43,969 bases of DNA from JBLFWJ01 sp047611425 (GTDB lineage Bacteria > Bacteroidota > Bacteroidia > UBA10329): NCBI GenBank assembly GCA_047611425.1, contig JBLFWJ010000003.1, positions 1 to 43,969 of the forward strand, in the 5' to 3' direction. Within the stretch, counting starts at the first letter, position 1. Each line of letters begins with the position of its first letter. Shown in pieces: positions 16,247 through 23,609 of the stretch. The position numbers and the translations under genes were made by a program. Below the pieces are notes generated by a model. The model saw only the letters and a program-made list of their open reading frames with translations. It searched no databases and was not told the DNA's origin.

Positions 16247-17863
16247 ATGTTGCGCAGATCGTGGTTAATTCTTCCATTTTTAATTAGCTGTTGTATCAGT
16301 TATGGCCAAGTAGTAGAGTCTGAGAATGATTCTTCCTTTAAAACTATACAGCTACCCATGTTCGACCTAGGTTTTGGCTGGTCATTTCTTATGGGTGATA
16401 TAGGAAACACTTCTCCTGCGCCAAGTTCGGCATTACAATTCTCCTACGGATTGAGTATCCGCCAGGCAATAATGCCGTATCTCTCTGTTTCAATCGACTT
16501 TAGCACTGGGAAATTTTATGGGGAAAAAGCCTTGGGAGATACGGAAAATCTAAATTTTCAAACATCTGTAATCAGCCAAGGACTTCAGTTCACATACGAG
16601 GCTTCCCACTTATTTAATAGGAATAACAAAGGATTTGTTCAATACCAGCCTTATGTTGGCATCGGTGTAGGATTAATCTCATTCCGAGCAAAGGGTGACC
16701 TAAAAGATGGGAACTTGAATACCTACAATTATTGGAGCGATGGAACAATCAGAAGTTTGCCAGAAACACCAAATAATGTAGACCTCGCAGAAGTAATATC
16801 GCGAGATTTGGTATATGAGTCTGACTTACGTGACGCAAACTTGGACGGATTTGGACGCTACGATCAAATGGCCTTGAGAATACCAATCGAACTTGGTTTT
16901 AGATACCAATTCACCAAACGAATTGGAGCACACATCAAAGGCATTTACAATCTGAATTTTACCGATCTGTTGGACAACGTAACATCTGAAAGTCTGGGTG
17001 ATCGGCAAGCAAACGCTGATAATGATAACCACCTGTCGGCAATGATGGGCGTAAGTGTTTATTTGGGGGAATATCGAAAGCCAAAGAAAAAGAAACGAGA
17101 ACCTATGCCTGCCCTCTTAGCGGAGGAAGATTTAGATTCAAATAATCAAGAGGTTGATCCAATTCAAGACTCCATTTCCAACCTGGCTGTTGTTTCAGTA
17201 AACAACGATAATCAGGATTCAGATAGTAAAGAAGAAAGTTCTAATTACTCTAAAAACCTTGACTCCGAGGCCATTACTAGTTCGGAATATGGAGCTAAGA
17301 ATGTGGAAGACGTTGGTCAGGTTGATGAAGCTATGCTTGGGAATGAATCAGCTTCAACTAAAAACGAAATTGATAAATCCGCCTCCAATAAATCAACGGG
17401 TGAGTCAAACACCGATATTTTGAGTCAGATAGAAATTACCGAGAATCAATATAGCCTATCTGTCGATTCTAACTCCCAAAATGAAAGCAGCGAGTCTTCT
17501 AAGAATGCTACCATAGATCAATCTGAAGTCGGAGAACCGAGTAGTGCTATTTCGGATAGCTCTACCTCAAGCACGACCAACGACAACTCCATAGAAAACA
17601 CTATTGCTCAACCTAATAGTATTTCTAAAAAAGAGCAAAGAACGAATGAGTTAACAACGTTTGACCTGATTGAAAAAACGATGGGGATTGGGTCAACTGA
17701 GCCTAAAATTGCTGGTCGCTTTCATTGGGCTGATGTTAATACGGACAAATACATTTCTGCCGATGAGGTGTTACACTTCATAGACCTCTTATTTGACGGG
17801 GAATCTGAGTACACCCTACCAATGATTCACGAGTTGATTGAGTACTATTTTGACCAAGATTGA
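16247..17863 (+). CDS. outer-membrane beta-barrel protein with Ser/Asn/Glu-rich linker and EF-hand-like end (paralogue 3)
   Basis: 538 residues from the ATG at 16247, which starts a good signal peptide (MLRRSWLILPFLI ... SYGQ). The in-frame TTG at 16223 overlaps a TACCTTGA promoter-like stretch and is unlikely. The barrel region (about 25-280) has the family motifs LGWSFLMGDIGN-like glycine-rich start, YNYWSDGTI and YESDLRDANLDGFGRY. Unlike its relatives it has no TSP3 repeats; residues about 290-480 are a disordered Ser/Asn/Glu/Asp linker. The end (about 495-538) is the shared EF-hand-like module (DVNTDKYISADE, LFDGESEYT, YYFDQD), in which the usual DG of the loop is DK. Preceded by a terminator, so probably transcribed from its own promoter. 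Confidence 0.8.
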   Translation: MLRRSWLILPFLISCCISYGQVVESENDSSFKTIQLPMFDLGFGWSFLMGDIGNTSPAPSSALQFSYGLSIRQAIMPYLSVSIDFSTGKFYGEKALGDTENLNFQTSVISQGLQFTYEASHLFNRNNKGFVQYQPYVGIGVGLISFRAKGDLKDGNLNTYNYWSDGTIRSLPETPNNVDLAEVISRDLVYESDLRDANLDGFGRYDQMALRIPIELGFRYQFTKRIGAHIKGIYNLNFTDLLDNVTSESLGDRQANADNDNHLSAMMGVSVYLGEYRKPKKKKREPMPALLAEEDLDSNNQEVDPIQDSISNLAVVSVNNDNQDSDSKEESSNYSKNLDSEAITSSEYGAKNVEDVGQVDEAMLGNESASTKNEIDKSASNKSTGESNTDILSQIEITENQYSLSVDSNSQNESSESSKNATIDQSEVGEPSSAISDSSTSSTTNDNSIENTIAQPNSISKKEQRTNELTTFDLIEKTMGIGSTEPKIAGRFHWADVNTDKYISADEVLHFIDLLFDGESEYTLPMIHELIEYYFDQD

Positions 17864-17878
17864 ATTTGACTATTTTTG
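17849..17878 (+). promoter_or_regulatory. promoter TTTG-N18-TATTTTTG
   Basis: A TTTG at 17849-17852, 18 bases, then an exact TAnnTTTG box at 17871-17878, matching the Bacteroidota housekeeping promoter layout. It overlaps the end of paralogue 3 and drives paralogues 4 and 5. Confidence 0.65.
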
Positions 17879-17897
17879 ATCGGTTGTGAACAAGCCT

Positions 17898-19781
17898 ATG
17901 AAAAGACCCCTACTCCTCACCTTGCTCCTCATTGTACCAATGATTTCCTTAGTTCTGGAAGTCAATGGACAAACTCCCGAAGAGCTGTATTACAAAGATG
18001 ACAGTGGCCGTGATGCTCTATTCAAACCAAGAGTTGGACTTGGCACGGGCATATTCACTTTCTTTGGTGATGTTAATGACGACAATCGACTACACCCGTT
18101 TACCAGTAGTTTGGGATACGAATTTGTTGCTTCAGCCAATTTATCAAGGTATTTCAATCTTAATTTGAAAGCGATTTACGGGAATATAAAAATCAACGAA
18201 CGAGGAAAAGAAATTGAAGGATTTGATGAAAAGCGTAACCTCAATTTCAAATCAGAAATGTTTTTGGGAGGAGTTGATGTTAGTTACAACTTCAACCATC
18301 TATATAATAAACCTGGTATAATACAGCCTTTTGTGTCAGCTGGTGTGGCCTTTTTAAGCTTTGATACAAAGAGCGATCTTAGGGATTCACGAGGTATATC
18401 CTATCATTATCATAGTGATGGACTGATTAGTGACATTAGTGAGGAAGAAGCACGCGAACTGCAGATTGATGCGCCAGAGGTTCTTCGGGATTACACGTAT
18501 GAAACGGACCTAAGAAAAGAAGACCTTGATTCGTTAGGAAAGTACAATACATTTTCATTTGCAATTCCTGTTTCTTTAGGAATCGATTTTCGATTGAGTA
18601 GAAGGGTCAGTGCAAAATTCAGCAGCACATTCTACTACACATTTACTGATAACATAGACAACGTATCTTCGGAAAGTTCAGGAATTCGTCAAGGCAATAA
18701 GGCCAATGACATGTTTCTATTCACTTCGCTTAGCGTAAGTTACGCACTGGGATCAAACAAAAAGTCTGTTAAGGCCAACAAAACGAAGTATTTTCAAGGA
18801 ACAAACTTTACCGCGTTATATTTTGACGATTCTGATGGAGATGGCGTAAATGATTTTGACGACCTCTGTGCCAAAACCCCAGATGGCGCTAAAGTTGATG
18901 CGTTTGGTTGCGCTTTGGATTCAGATATTGATGATATCCAGAATTATCGAGATGACGAAGAATCTACACCGCAAGGAAATATCGTAACAACTCGTGGAGT
19001 CACACTTACAGATAGTATGATGCTGGCCTCATACATAGATTCTGCGGCACTAAAAAGATCCTTAATCCCTCAAATTTATCCATCTGGTGTATTGAGCATT
19101 AACCCGCCTCTTTCACCAGAAGATTCGACCATGTTAGCTGATACCAGAATTCGCTTACAATCGGAGATTGAGTCGAATAGCGACCTTGATCTGGTGTTCA
19201 AAGCGATTGAAGATGAGGTAAATAAGATGGACTTCTCAGAAGCTACAGACCCTGCAGAAGTCTATGCTAAAGCTGAGCAGGTATATTCCAAAATGGTTAA
19301 GAATAAAACCATAGAGCCAACGGCCCCAATGGCCATTACAACTGAGCCAGCCAAACCATCTATAATTCCTCCAGAATATGTGGAGGCTGACTACAATGGT
19401 GATGGTATACTTACCTCTGATGAAGTATTGAGAGTGATTGATGCCATTCTGGAAGGAGGTTCTTCATTTACAGTTGCACAAGTTCTTGGTATTATTGATT
19501 ACGCCACGGAGTATATGGACACCGCGAAGGTGGTCGATTTCGGAGGTACTTATGGTGTCTACATTGACAATTCACTGCATATTTTGAATGACTATGGCGA
19601 TGGACGTTCTAATTCTCAGCGATATTTAGCAAAGAAATACTCTGCAGTAGATGCAAATGGTGATGGCATCCTTACTCCTAACGAGGTGAACGATATGATT
19701 GCCAGATTCCAAAATGGTGATACCAACTATACAGAAACACAGATTTACGATTTGATCAACCTTTTCTTTGAAGAAGAATAA
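17898..19781 (+). CDS. outer-membrane beta-barrel protein with TSP3 repeats and two EF-hand-like modules (paralogue 4)
   Basis: 627 residues from the ATG at 17898 (signal peptide MKRPLLLTLLLIVPMI ... VNGQ); a GTG at 17886 in frame is an alternative start four codons earlier. Barrel region about 30-295 with GIFTFFGDVNDDNR, YHYHSDGLI and YETDLRKEDLDSLGKY. TSP3 repeats at about 308-352 (DSDGDGVNDFDDLC, GCALDSDIDD). After a spacer there are two copies of the EF-hand-like module, at about 496-540 (DYNGDGILTSDE) and 584-627 (DANGDGILTPNE ... LINLFFEEE). The largest family member. Ten bases separate it from paralogue 5, so the two are co-transcribed from the promoter at 17849-17878. Confidence 0.82.
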   Translation: MKRPLLLTLLLIVPMISLVLEVNGQTPEELYYKDDSGRDALFKPRVGLGTGIFTFFGDVNDDNRLHPFTSSLGYEFVASANLSRYFNLNLKAIYGNIKINERGKEIEGFDEKRNLNFKSEMFLGGVDVSYNFNHLYNKPGIIQPFVSAGVAFLSFDTKSDLRDSRGISYHYHSDGLISDISEEEARELQIDAPEVLRDYTYETDLRKEDLDSLGKYNTFSFAIPVSLGIDFRLSRRVSAKFSSTFYYTFTDNIDNVSSESSGIRQGNKANDMFLFTSLSVSYALGSNKKSVKANKTKYFQGTNFTALYFDDSDGDGVNDFDDLCAKTPDGAKVDAFGCALDSDIDDIQNYRDDEESTPQGNIVTTRGVTLTDSMMLASYIDSAALKRSLIPQIYPSGVLSINPPLSPEDSTMLADTRIRLQSEIESNSDLDLVFKAIEDEVNKMDFSEATDPAEVYAKAEQVYSKMVKNKTIEPTAPMAITTEPAKPSIIPPEYVEADYNGDGILTSDEVLRVIDAILEGGSSFTVAQVLGIIDYATEYMDTAKVVDFGGTYGVYIDNSLHILNDYGDGRSNSQRYLAKKYSAVDANGDGILTPNEVNDMIARFQNGDTNYTETQIYDLINLFFEEE

Positions 19782-19791
19782 AAACAAAAAA

Positions 19792-21609
19792 ATGAAAGCA
19801 CCATTACTTTTCTCCCTTTTCATTATTGGGACACTAACTGGCGGTTCCGCCCTGGCCCAGGATAAGCCAGATGTGAAAAAAGCAACGGATTCACCAAAAG
19901 TTGAATCTGAAGCGAAAACGGAACCAATAAAAACCAGTTCAAACGTGAAAAGCTATGCTCCACATGAGTTTAAGCTAAACGTTCATGCCGGTGGAGGGTT
20001 TAATCTTTTTATGGGTGATATTGCAGACAATGCATCTACTAACGTGCACCGAATTGGTAATCGGTTTGCATATCACTTTGGAATTGGAGCTACGTTAACT
20101 CCATGGCTCGATTTAAACGCGAACGTAATTATTGGCCGTTTAAACGGTAATGAGCGAAGCCATGAAGAAGGCGAATTGTGGAAAAACAGAAACTTCGAAG
20201 CCAAGACTTTTGCAGCAGGACTGGAACTCTCCTACAATTTTAAAAACATTGGATTTTTTCGAGATCCACGGGTAATGGTGCCATTTGTGGGTGCCGGTGC
20301 ATATTTTAGTACGTATGATGTATACATAGATAAGAAAGTTGATTCTACTGGTGATAAATACCACTATTGGTCTGATGGCCGAATTATGTCTGAAGAGGAA
20401 GATAATCTCATTTCAGATAACGCTCAACCAATAGTTCGAGATTTCCTTTACGAATCTAAGGAGGCTGACTCTCCTGTAAAAGCGTTGGCCATACCTGTTT
20501 TCGGAGGTTTTGATTTCAACATAGATCGCAACTGGGCCTTCCGTTTAAAGGCGGCATATTTCTTCACATTAACTGACGCAATAGATGGATATGATGATCC
20601 TCAGCATTCAGATAATTTGGATGGCTATTTCTACACTTCGGCCAGCGTATTTTTCAAATTCAATCCATTTAAAAAACGAGCGGCTAAAGGCGAAGTACCT
20701 TTAGAATATGTTGGTGATTTTGGTCCATTAATTAATGAGGATACAGATAAGGATGGAGTTGTTGATTTTCTTGATAAATGCAACGGTACACCAACAGGTG
20801 TCACAGTAAACTCCGATGGTTGTGCACTTGATAGCGATAATGATGGAATTCCAGACTACAGAGATAATCAGAAAAACACCGTGGCAGGATACATTGTAGA
20901 CGAGCATGGAGTAGCAATCAGTTACAAAAATATCTATGAAGAATTCCAAAAGGACACTTTCTCTATTCTAAGAAGAAACGAGTGGTTATACTCTCAACCC
21001 GAAAAGGATCCTCAGTACACGGTACATGTTGGAACGTTCACTAATTACGATATTCCAACTCAATTGAAAATGAAATTGAGTTCCATAAGCGGGTTAGTTG
21101 AAAGAAATATTAACGATAGCGTGTCTGTTTTTACCCTTGGATCATTCAACAATTTTGAGGCCGCAGAAGCAAAACAAAACCAGTTGATTAAATCTGGAAT
21201 CGATCAAGCTTTTGGGGTCAATGAAAATGCCATTAAGAGGGTTGCTGACGATATGAAGGAACTTAGAGTGTCAGATCCGATCTTTTCTCAGGGTGCTAGA
21301 ACAGAAAAAGAACCAGATATCCTTAATTATGGTGTTGAATTAAAGGAATACAGATTGAGGTTAGACATAAACAGGTTGTCATCAGTAATTGCCAAGTATG
21401 GTGTAGAAATGAGATCGACCCCTGGTGGCATTAAAATCTATCGAATTGGTTCTTTCAATCATTTTGACGAGGCTGAAAAACTTAGAAAAAGTGTCGCAAA
21501 ATTGGGTGTTAAAAACCCTCAAATCAGTCCACGCTTGAATGACCGACCAATTGATGTTGATAAGGCTAAAGAGCTCGAATCAACTATCAATCCTCAGGAA
21601 GAAAAGTAA
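19792..21609 (+). CDS. outer-membrane beta-barrel protein with TSP3 repeats and two SPOR-like modules (paralogue 5)
   Basis: 605 residues from the ATG at 19792; the frame extends a little upstream through a TTG that overlaps paralogue 4, not needed. Signal peptide MKAPLLFSLFII ... ALAQ. Barrel region about 60-300 with GGFNLFMGDIADN, KYHYWSDGRI and RDFLYES. TSP3 at about 315-360 (DTDKDGVVDFLDKC, GCALDSDNDGIPDY). Instead of the EF-hand end it has two SPOR-like stretches: about 408-480 (YTVHVGTFTNY ... VFTLGSFNNFEAAEAKQNQL) and about 519-583 (YRLRLDINRL ... IYRIGSFNHFDEAEKLRKSV). This suggests peptidoglycan contact where classical OmpA uses its own C-terminal domain. A strong terminator follows at 21631. 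Confidence 0.82.
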   Translation: MKAPLLFSLFIIGTLTGGSALAQDKPDVKKATDSPKVESEAKTEPIKTSSNVKSYAPHEFKLNVHAGGGFNLFMGDIADNASTNVHRIGNRFAYHFGIGATLTPWLDLNANVIIGRLNGNERSHEEGELWKNRNFEAKTFAAGLELSYNFKNIGFFRDPRVMVPFVGAGAYFSTYDVYIDKKVDSTGDKYHYWSDGRIMSEEEDNLISDNAQPIVRDFLYESKEADSPVKALAIPVFGGFDFNIDRNWAFRLKAAYFFTLTDAIDGYDDPQHSDNLDGYFYTSASVFFKFNPFKKRAAKGEVPLEYVGDFGPLINEDTDKDGVVDFLDKCNGTPTGVTVNSDGCALDSDNDGIPDYRDNQKNTVAGYIVDEHGVAISYKNIYEEFQKDTFSILRRNEWLYSQPEKDPQYTVHVGTFTNYDIPTQLKMKLSSISGLVERNINDSVSVFTLGSFNNFEAAEAKQNQLIKSGIDQAFGVNENAIKRVADDMKELRVSDPIFSQGARTEKEPDILNYGVELKEYRLRLDINRLSSVIAKYGVEMRSTPGGIKIYRIGSFNHFDEAEKLRKSVAKLGVKNPQISPRLNDRPIDVDKAKELESTINPQEEK

Positions 21610-21630
21610 ACTGCTTATAAGTTCGATAAT

Positions 21631-21661
21631 GAAAGGGAGGCTAATTGCCTCCCTTTCTGTT
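21631..21661 (+). terminator. rho-independent terminator closing the beta-barrel cluster
   Basis: Perfect 11-bp stem GAAAGGGAGGC / GCCTCCCTTTC with a 5-base loop TAATT, followed by TGTTT. The trailing T-run is short but the stem is strong. Confidence 0.85.
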
Positions 21662-21684
21662 TCCCCTCCTATCTTAGAGCAATT

Positions 21685-22896
21685 ATGGATTTAATCGCAC
21701 TATCCATTCCGGCATTTTTTATCCTAATTGCCATTGAGCTGATTTACGCAGCAATCAAGGGTATTAAACTATACCGATTTAACGATACTGTTACTAACAT
21801 CGGATTAGGAATCGGACAACAGGTTACCGGGTTATTGATGAAGGGAGTTCTCTTCTTGGGGTACATCTTTCTTTTTGATAATTACAAGGTTGCACAGCTA
21901 GAGATTAACACGCTAAATTGGATTTTACTCTTTCTTGCAGTAGATTTTCTTTATTACTGGTTTCATAGACTAAGCCACCAAATCAATGCATTGTGGGCAG
22001 CACATATTGTCCATCATCAAAGTGAAGAATACAACCTTTCAGTTGCTTTAAGACAGTCATGGTTTCAAAGCTGGTTCTCTTGGGTGTTTTATCTACCTCT
22101 TGCCATTATCGGGTTCGAACCGATTATGTTCATTACCATGAGCGCTATTAACACGATATACCAGTTTTGGATTCATACCAGAACAATTGGGAAGCTAGGT
22201 CCATTGGAGTGGATTATAAATACACCTTCGCACCATCGAGTCCATCATGGGTCAAATCCAAAATACATTGATAAGAACCATGCGGGCTCGTTGATTATTT
22301 GGGATCGGATGTTTGGTACATTTCAAGAAGAAGAGGAAGAACCAGTTTATGGTATCACCAAACCACTAAACAGTTGGAACCCATTCTGGGCGAATTTTCA
22401 TTATTGGGCAGAGCTTTGGGACCTTTCAAATCGATGTACCATACCACTGGATAAAATTAAAGCTTGGATAATGCCACCTGGTTGGAAGCCTTATTATCTA
22501 GGTGGCCGAGAGTTTCCTTCGGAAATCGATCATTCCGCTTATCAAAAGTATGATCAAGACAGCGACAAGAAAGTACACTGGTACATAGGATTGGTTTTTG
22601 CCTCAAGCTTGACTCTTTCATTGTTGACCCTTTTCCTTGCTGATCAATTATCGTTGGCAGAATCGATCCACTTGAGTCTTAGTATCCTTCTTGGAGTAAC
22701 TGTCTGTGGTACGTTAATGGATAACCCGAATATTGCAATTCGCCTTGAATACGCTAGATTCTTAGTTCTAATTTCTGGTGGATTTCTATTTTTCACGAAC
22801 GTTAATCCCGGATGGATTTCTAATGCCATTATCTGGGGGGCCATAATTAGCCTTGTGATTTTTAGGCTCTTCAATATTATAAGCAAACAAGAATGA
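21685..22896 (+). CDS. alkylglycerol monooxygenase-like membrane di-iron enzyme (fatty acid hydroxylase superfamily)
   Basis: 403 residues. All His clusters of the fatty acid hydroxylase/sterol desaturase superfamily are present: HRLSH (about 95-99), HIVHH (about 108-112) and HRVHH (about 184-188), plus WIHT. Around them are stretches that match, from memory, animal alkylglycerol monooxygenase (AGMO/TMEM195) closely: NLSVALRQS, YQFWIHT, LGPLEWIINTPSHHRVHHG, YIDKNHAG..IIWDRMFGTF and VYGIT.P. Like AGMO it has several N-terminal helices and a C-terminal block of about four more (about 305-400), unlike short sterol desaturases. AGMO splits the O-alkyl ether bond of glyceryl ethers. The stop overlaps the start of a lysoplasmalogenase gene by 4 bases, which strongly supports an ether-lipid role. 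The cofactor in bacteria is uncertain. Confidence 0.85.
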   Translation: MDLIALSIPAFFILIAIELIYAAIKGIKLYRFNDTVTNIGLGIGQQVTGLLMKGVLFLGYIFLFDNYKVAQLEINTLNWILLFLAVDFLYYWFHRLSHQINALWAAHIVHHQSEEYNLSVALRQSWFQSWFSWVFYLPLAIIGFEPIMFITMSAINTIYQFWIHTRTIGKLGPLEWIINTPSHHRVHHGSNPKYIDKNHAGSLIIWDRMFGTFQEEEEEPVYGITKPLNSWNPFWANFHYWAELWDLSNRCTIPLDKIKAWIMPPGWKPYYLGGREFPSEIDHSAYQKYDQDSDKKVHWYIGLVFASSLTLSLLTLFLADQLSLAESIHLSLSILLGVTVCGTLMDNPNIAIRLEYARFLVLISGGFLFFTNVNPGWISNAIIWGAIISLVIFRLFNIISKQE

Positions 22897-23609
22897 GTGT
22901 AAAGAGAATTCTAATCTTGGCGTTTATTATTATGGGTACTGTTGAAGTTTCGGCAGAGTTTTTTGAGTTACCCACCATAATCTATAAGAGTAAACCTTGG
23001 ATGATGATTATCCTAATCTTGCTTTTATTGAAATCGGTTGATGTAAAATCTAACCGGAGTAATAGATTCATGCTTTTGGCACTTGTATTCTGCTTCTTTG
23101 GCGATGTTTTACTTATGATTCAACCATCCAGCGAAGGACTATTTATCGCTGGCCTCTTCACATTTCTCGTTGGGCACTTGATGTACACCTATGCTTTCTA
23201 CTTAGACACTCAAACTCCGTTTAAAAGCAAATGGAAAACTGAGCATTTACTAATACCAATCATGCTGATGGCTCATGCTTTACTAATTGCATCGTTAATG
23301 GTTGGAAACCTAAATGGGGTAATGATGGTAGCTGTACTCATCTATGTGGTTTTCATCACAATTATGGGAGTGGCAGCTGCTGCACGAATTAGAGACGGTT
23401 ACACTTTAGACAGAATAATGTTGCTGATGGGTGCACTCTTCTTCGTATTCTCAGATACGTTAATCGGAGTTACGAAATTCATAGACCCAGACGTGCCATT
23501 TGCGCGTCCCGCAATCATGACCCAATACTTACTGGGTCAAATATTAATCATTTTGGGTTGGACTGGTAAAACCAATCCACACACAGAAATTAAAGTAGCG
23601 ACAGCTTAA
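22893..23609 (+). CDS. lysoplasmalogenase (YhhN/TMEM86 family)
   Basis: 238 residues with about eight hydrophobic helices. YhhN-family signatures: KP at residues 31-32 in the second helix start, FFGDVLLM (about 69-76) and FSDTLIG (about 184-190), the two conserved Asp sites, with GHLMYTYAF between them. The family hydrolyses the vinyl-ether bond of lysoplasmalogens, releasing an aldehyde and a glycerophospho-base, in the inner membrane. The ATG overlaps the stop of the AGMO-like gene (ATGA), so the two are translationally coupled. Its stop overlaps the stop of convergent lon by 4 bases, leaving no room for a separate terminator. Confidence 0.85.
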   Translation: MSVKRILILAFIIMGTVEVSAEFFELPTIIYKSKPWMMIILILLLLKSVDVKSNRSNRFMLLALVFCFFGDVLLMIQPSSEGLFIAGLFTFLVGHLMYTYAFYLDTQTPFKSKWKTEHLLIPIMLMAHALLIASLMVGNLNGVMMVAVLIYVVFITIMGVAAAARIRDGYTLDRIMLLMGALFFVFSDTLIGVTKFIDPDVPFARPAIMTQYLLGQILIILGWTGKTNPHTEIKVATA

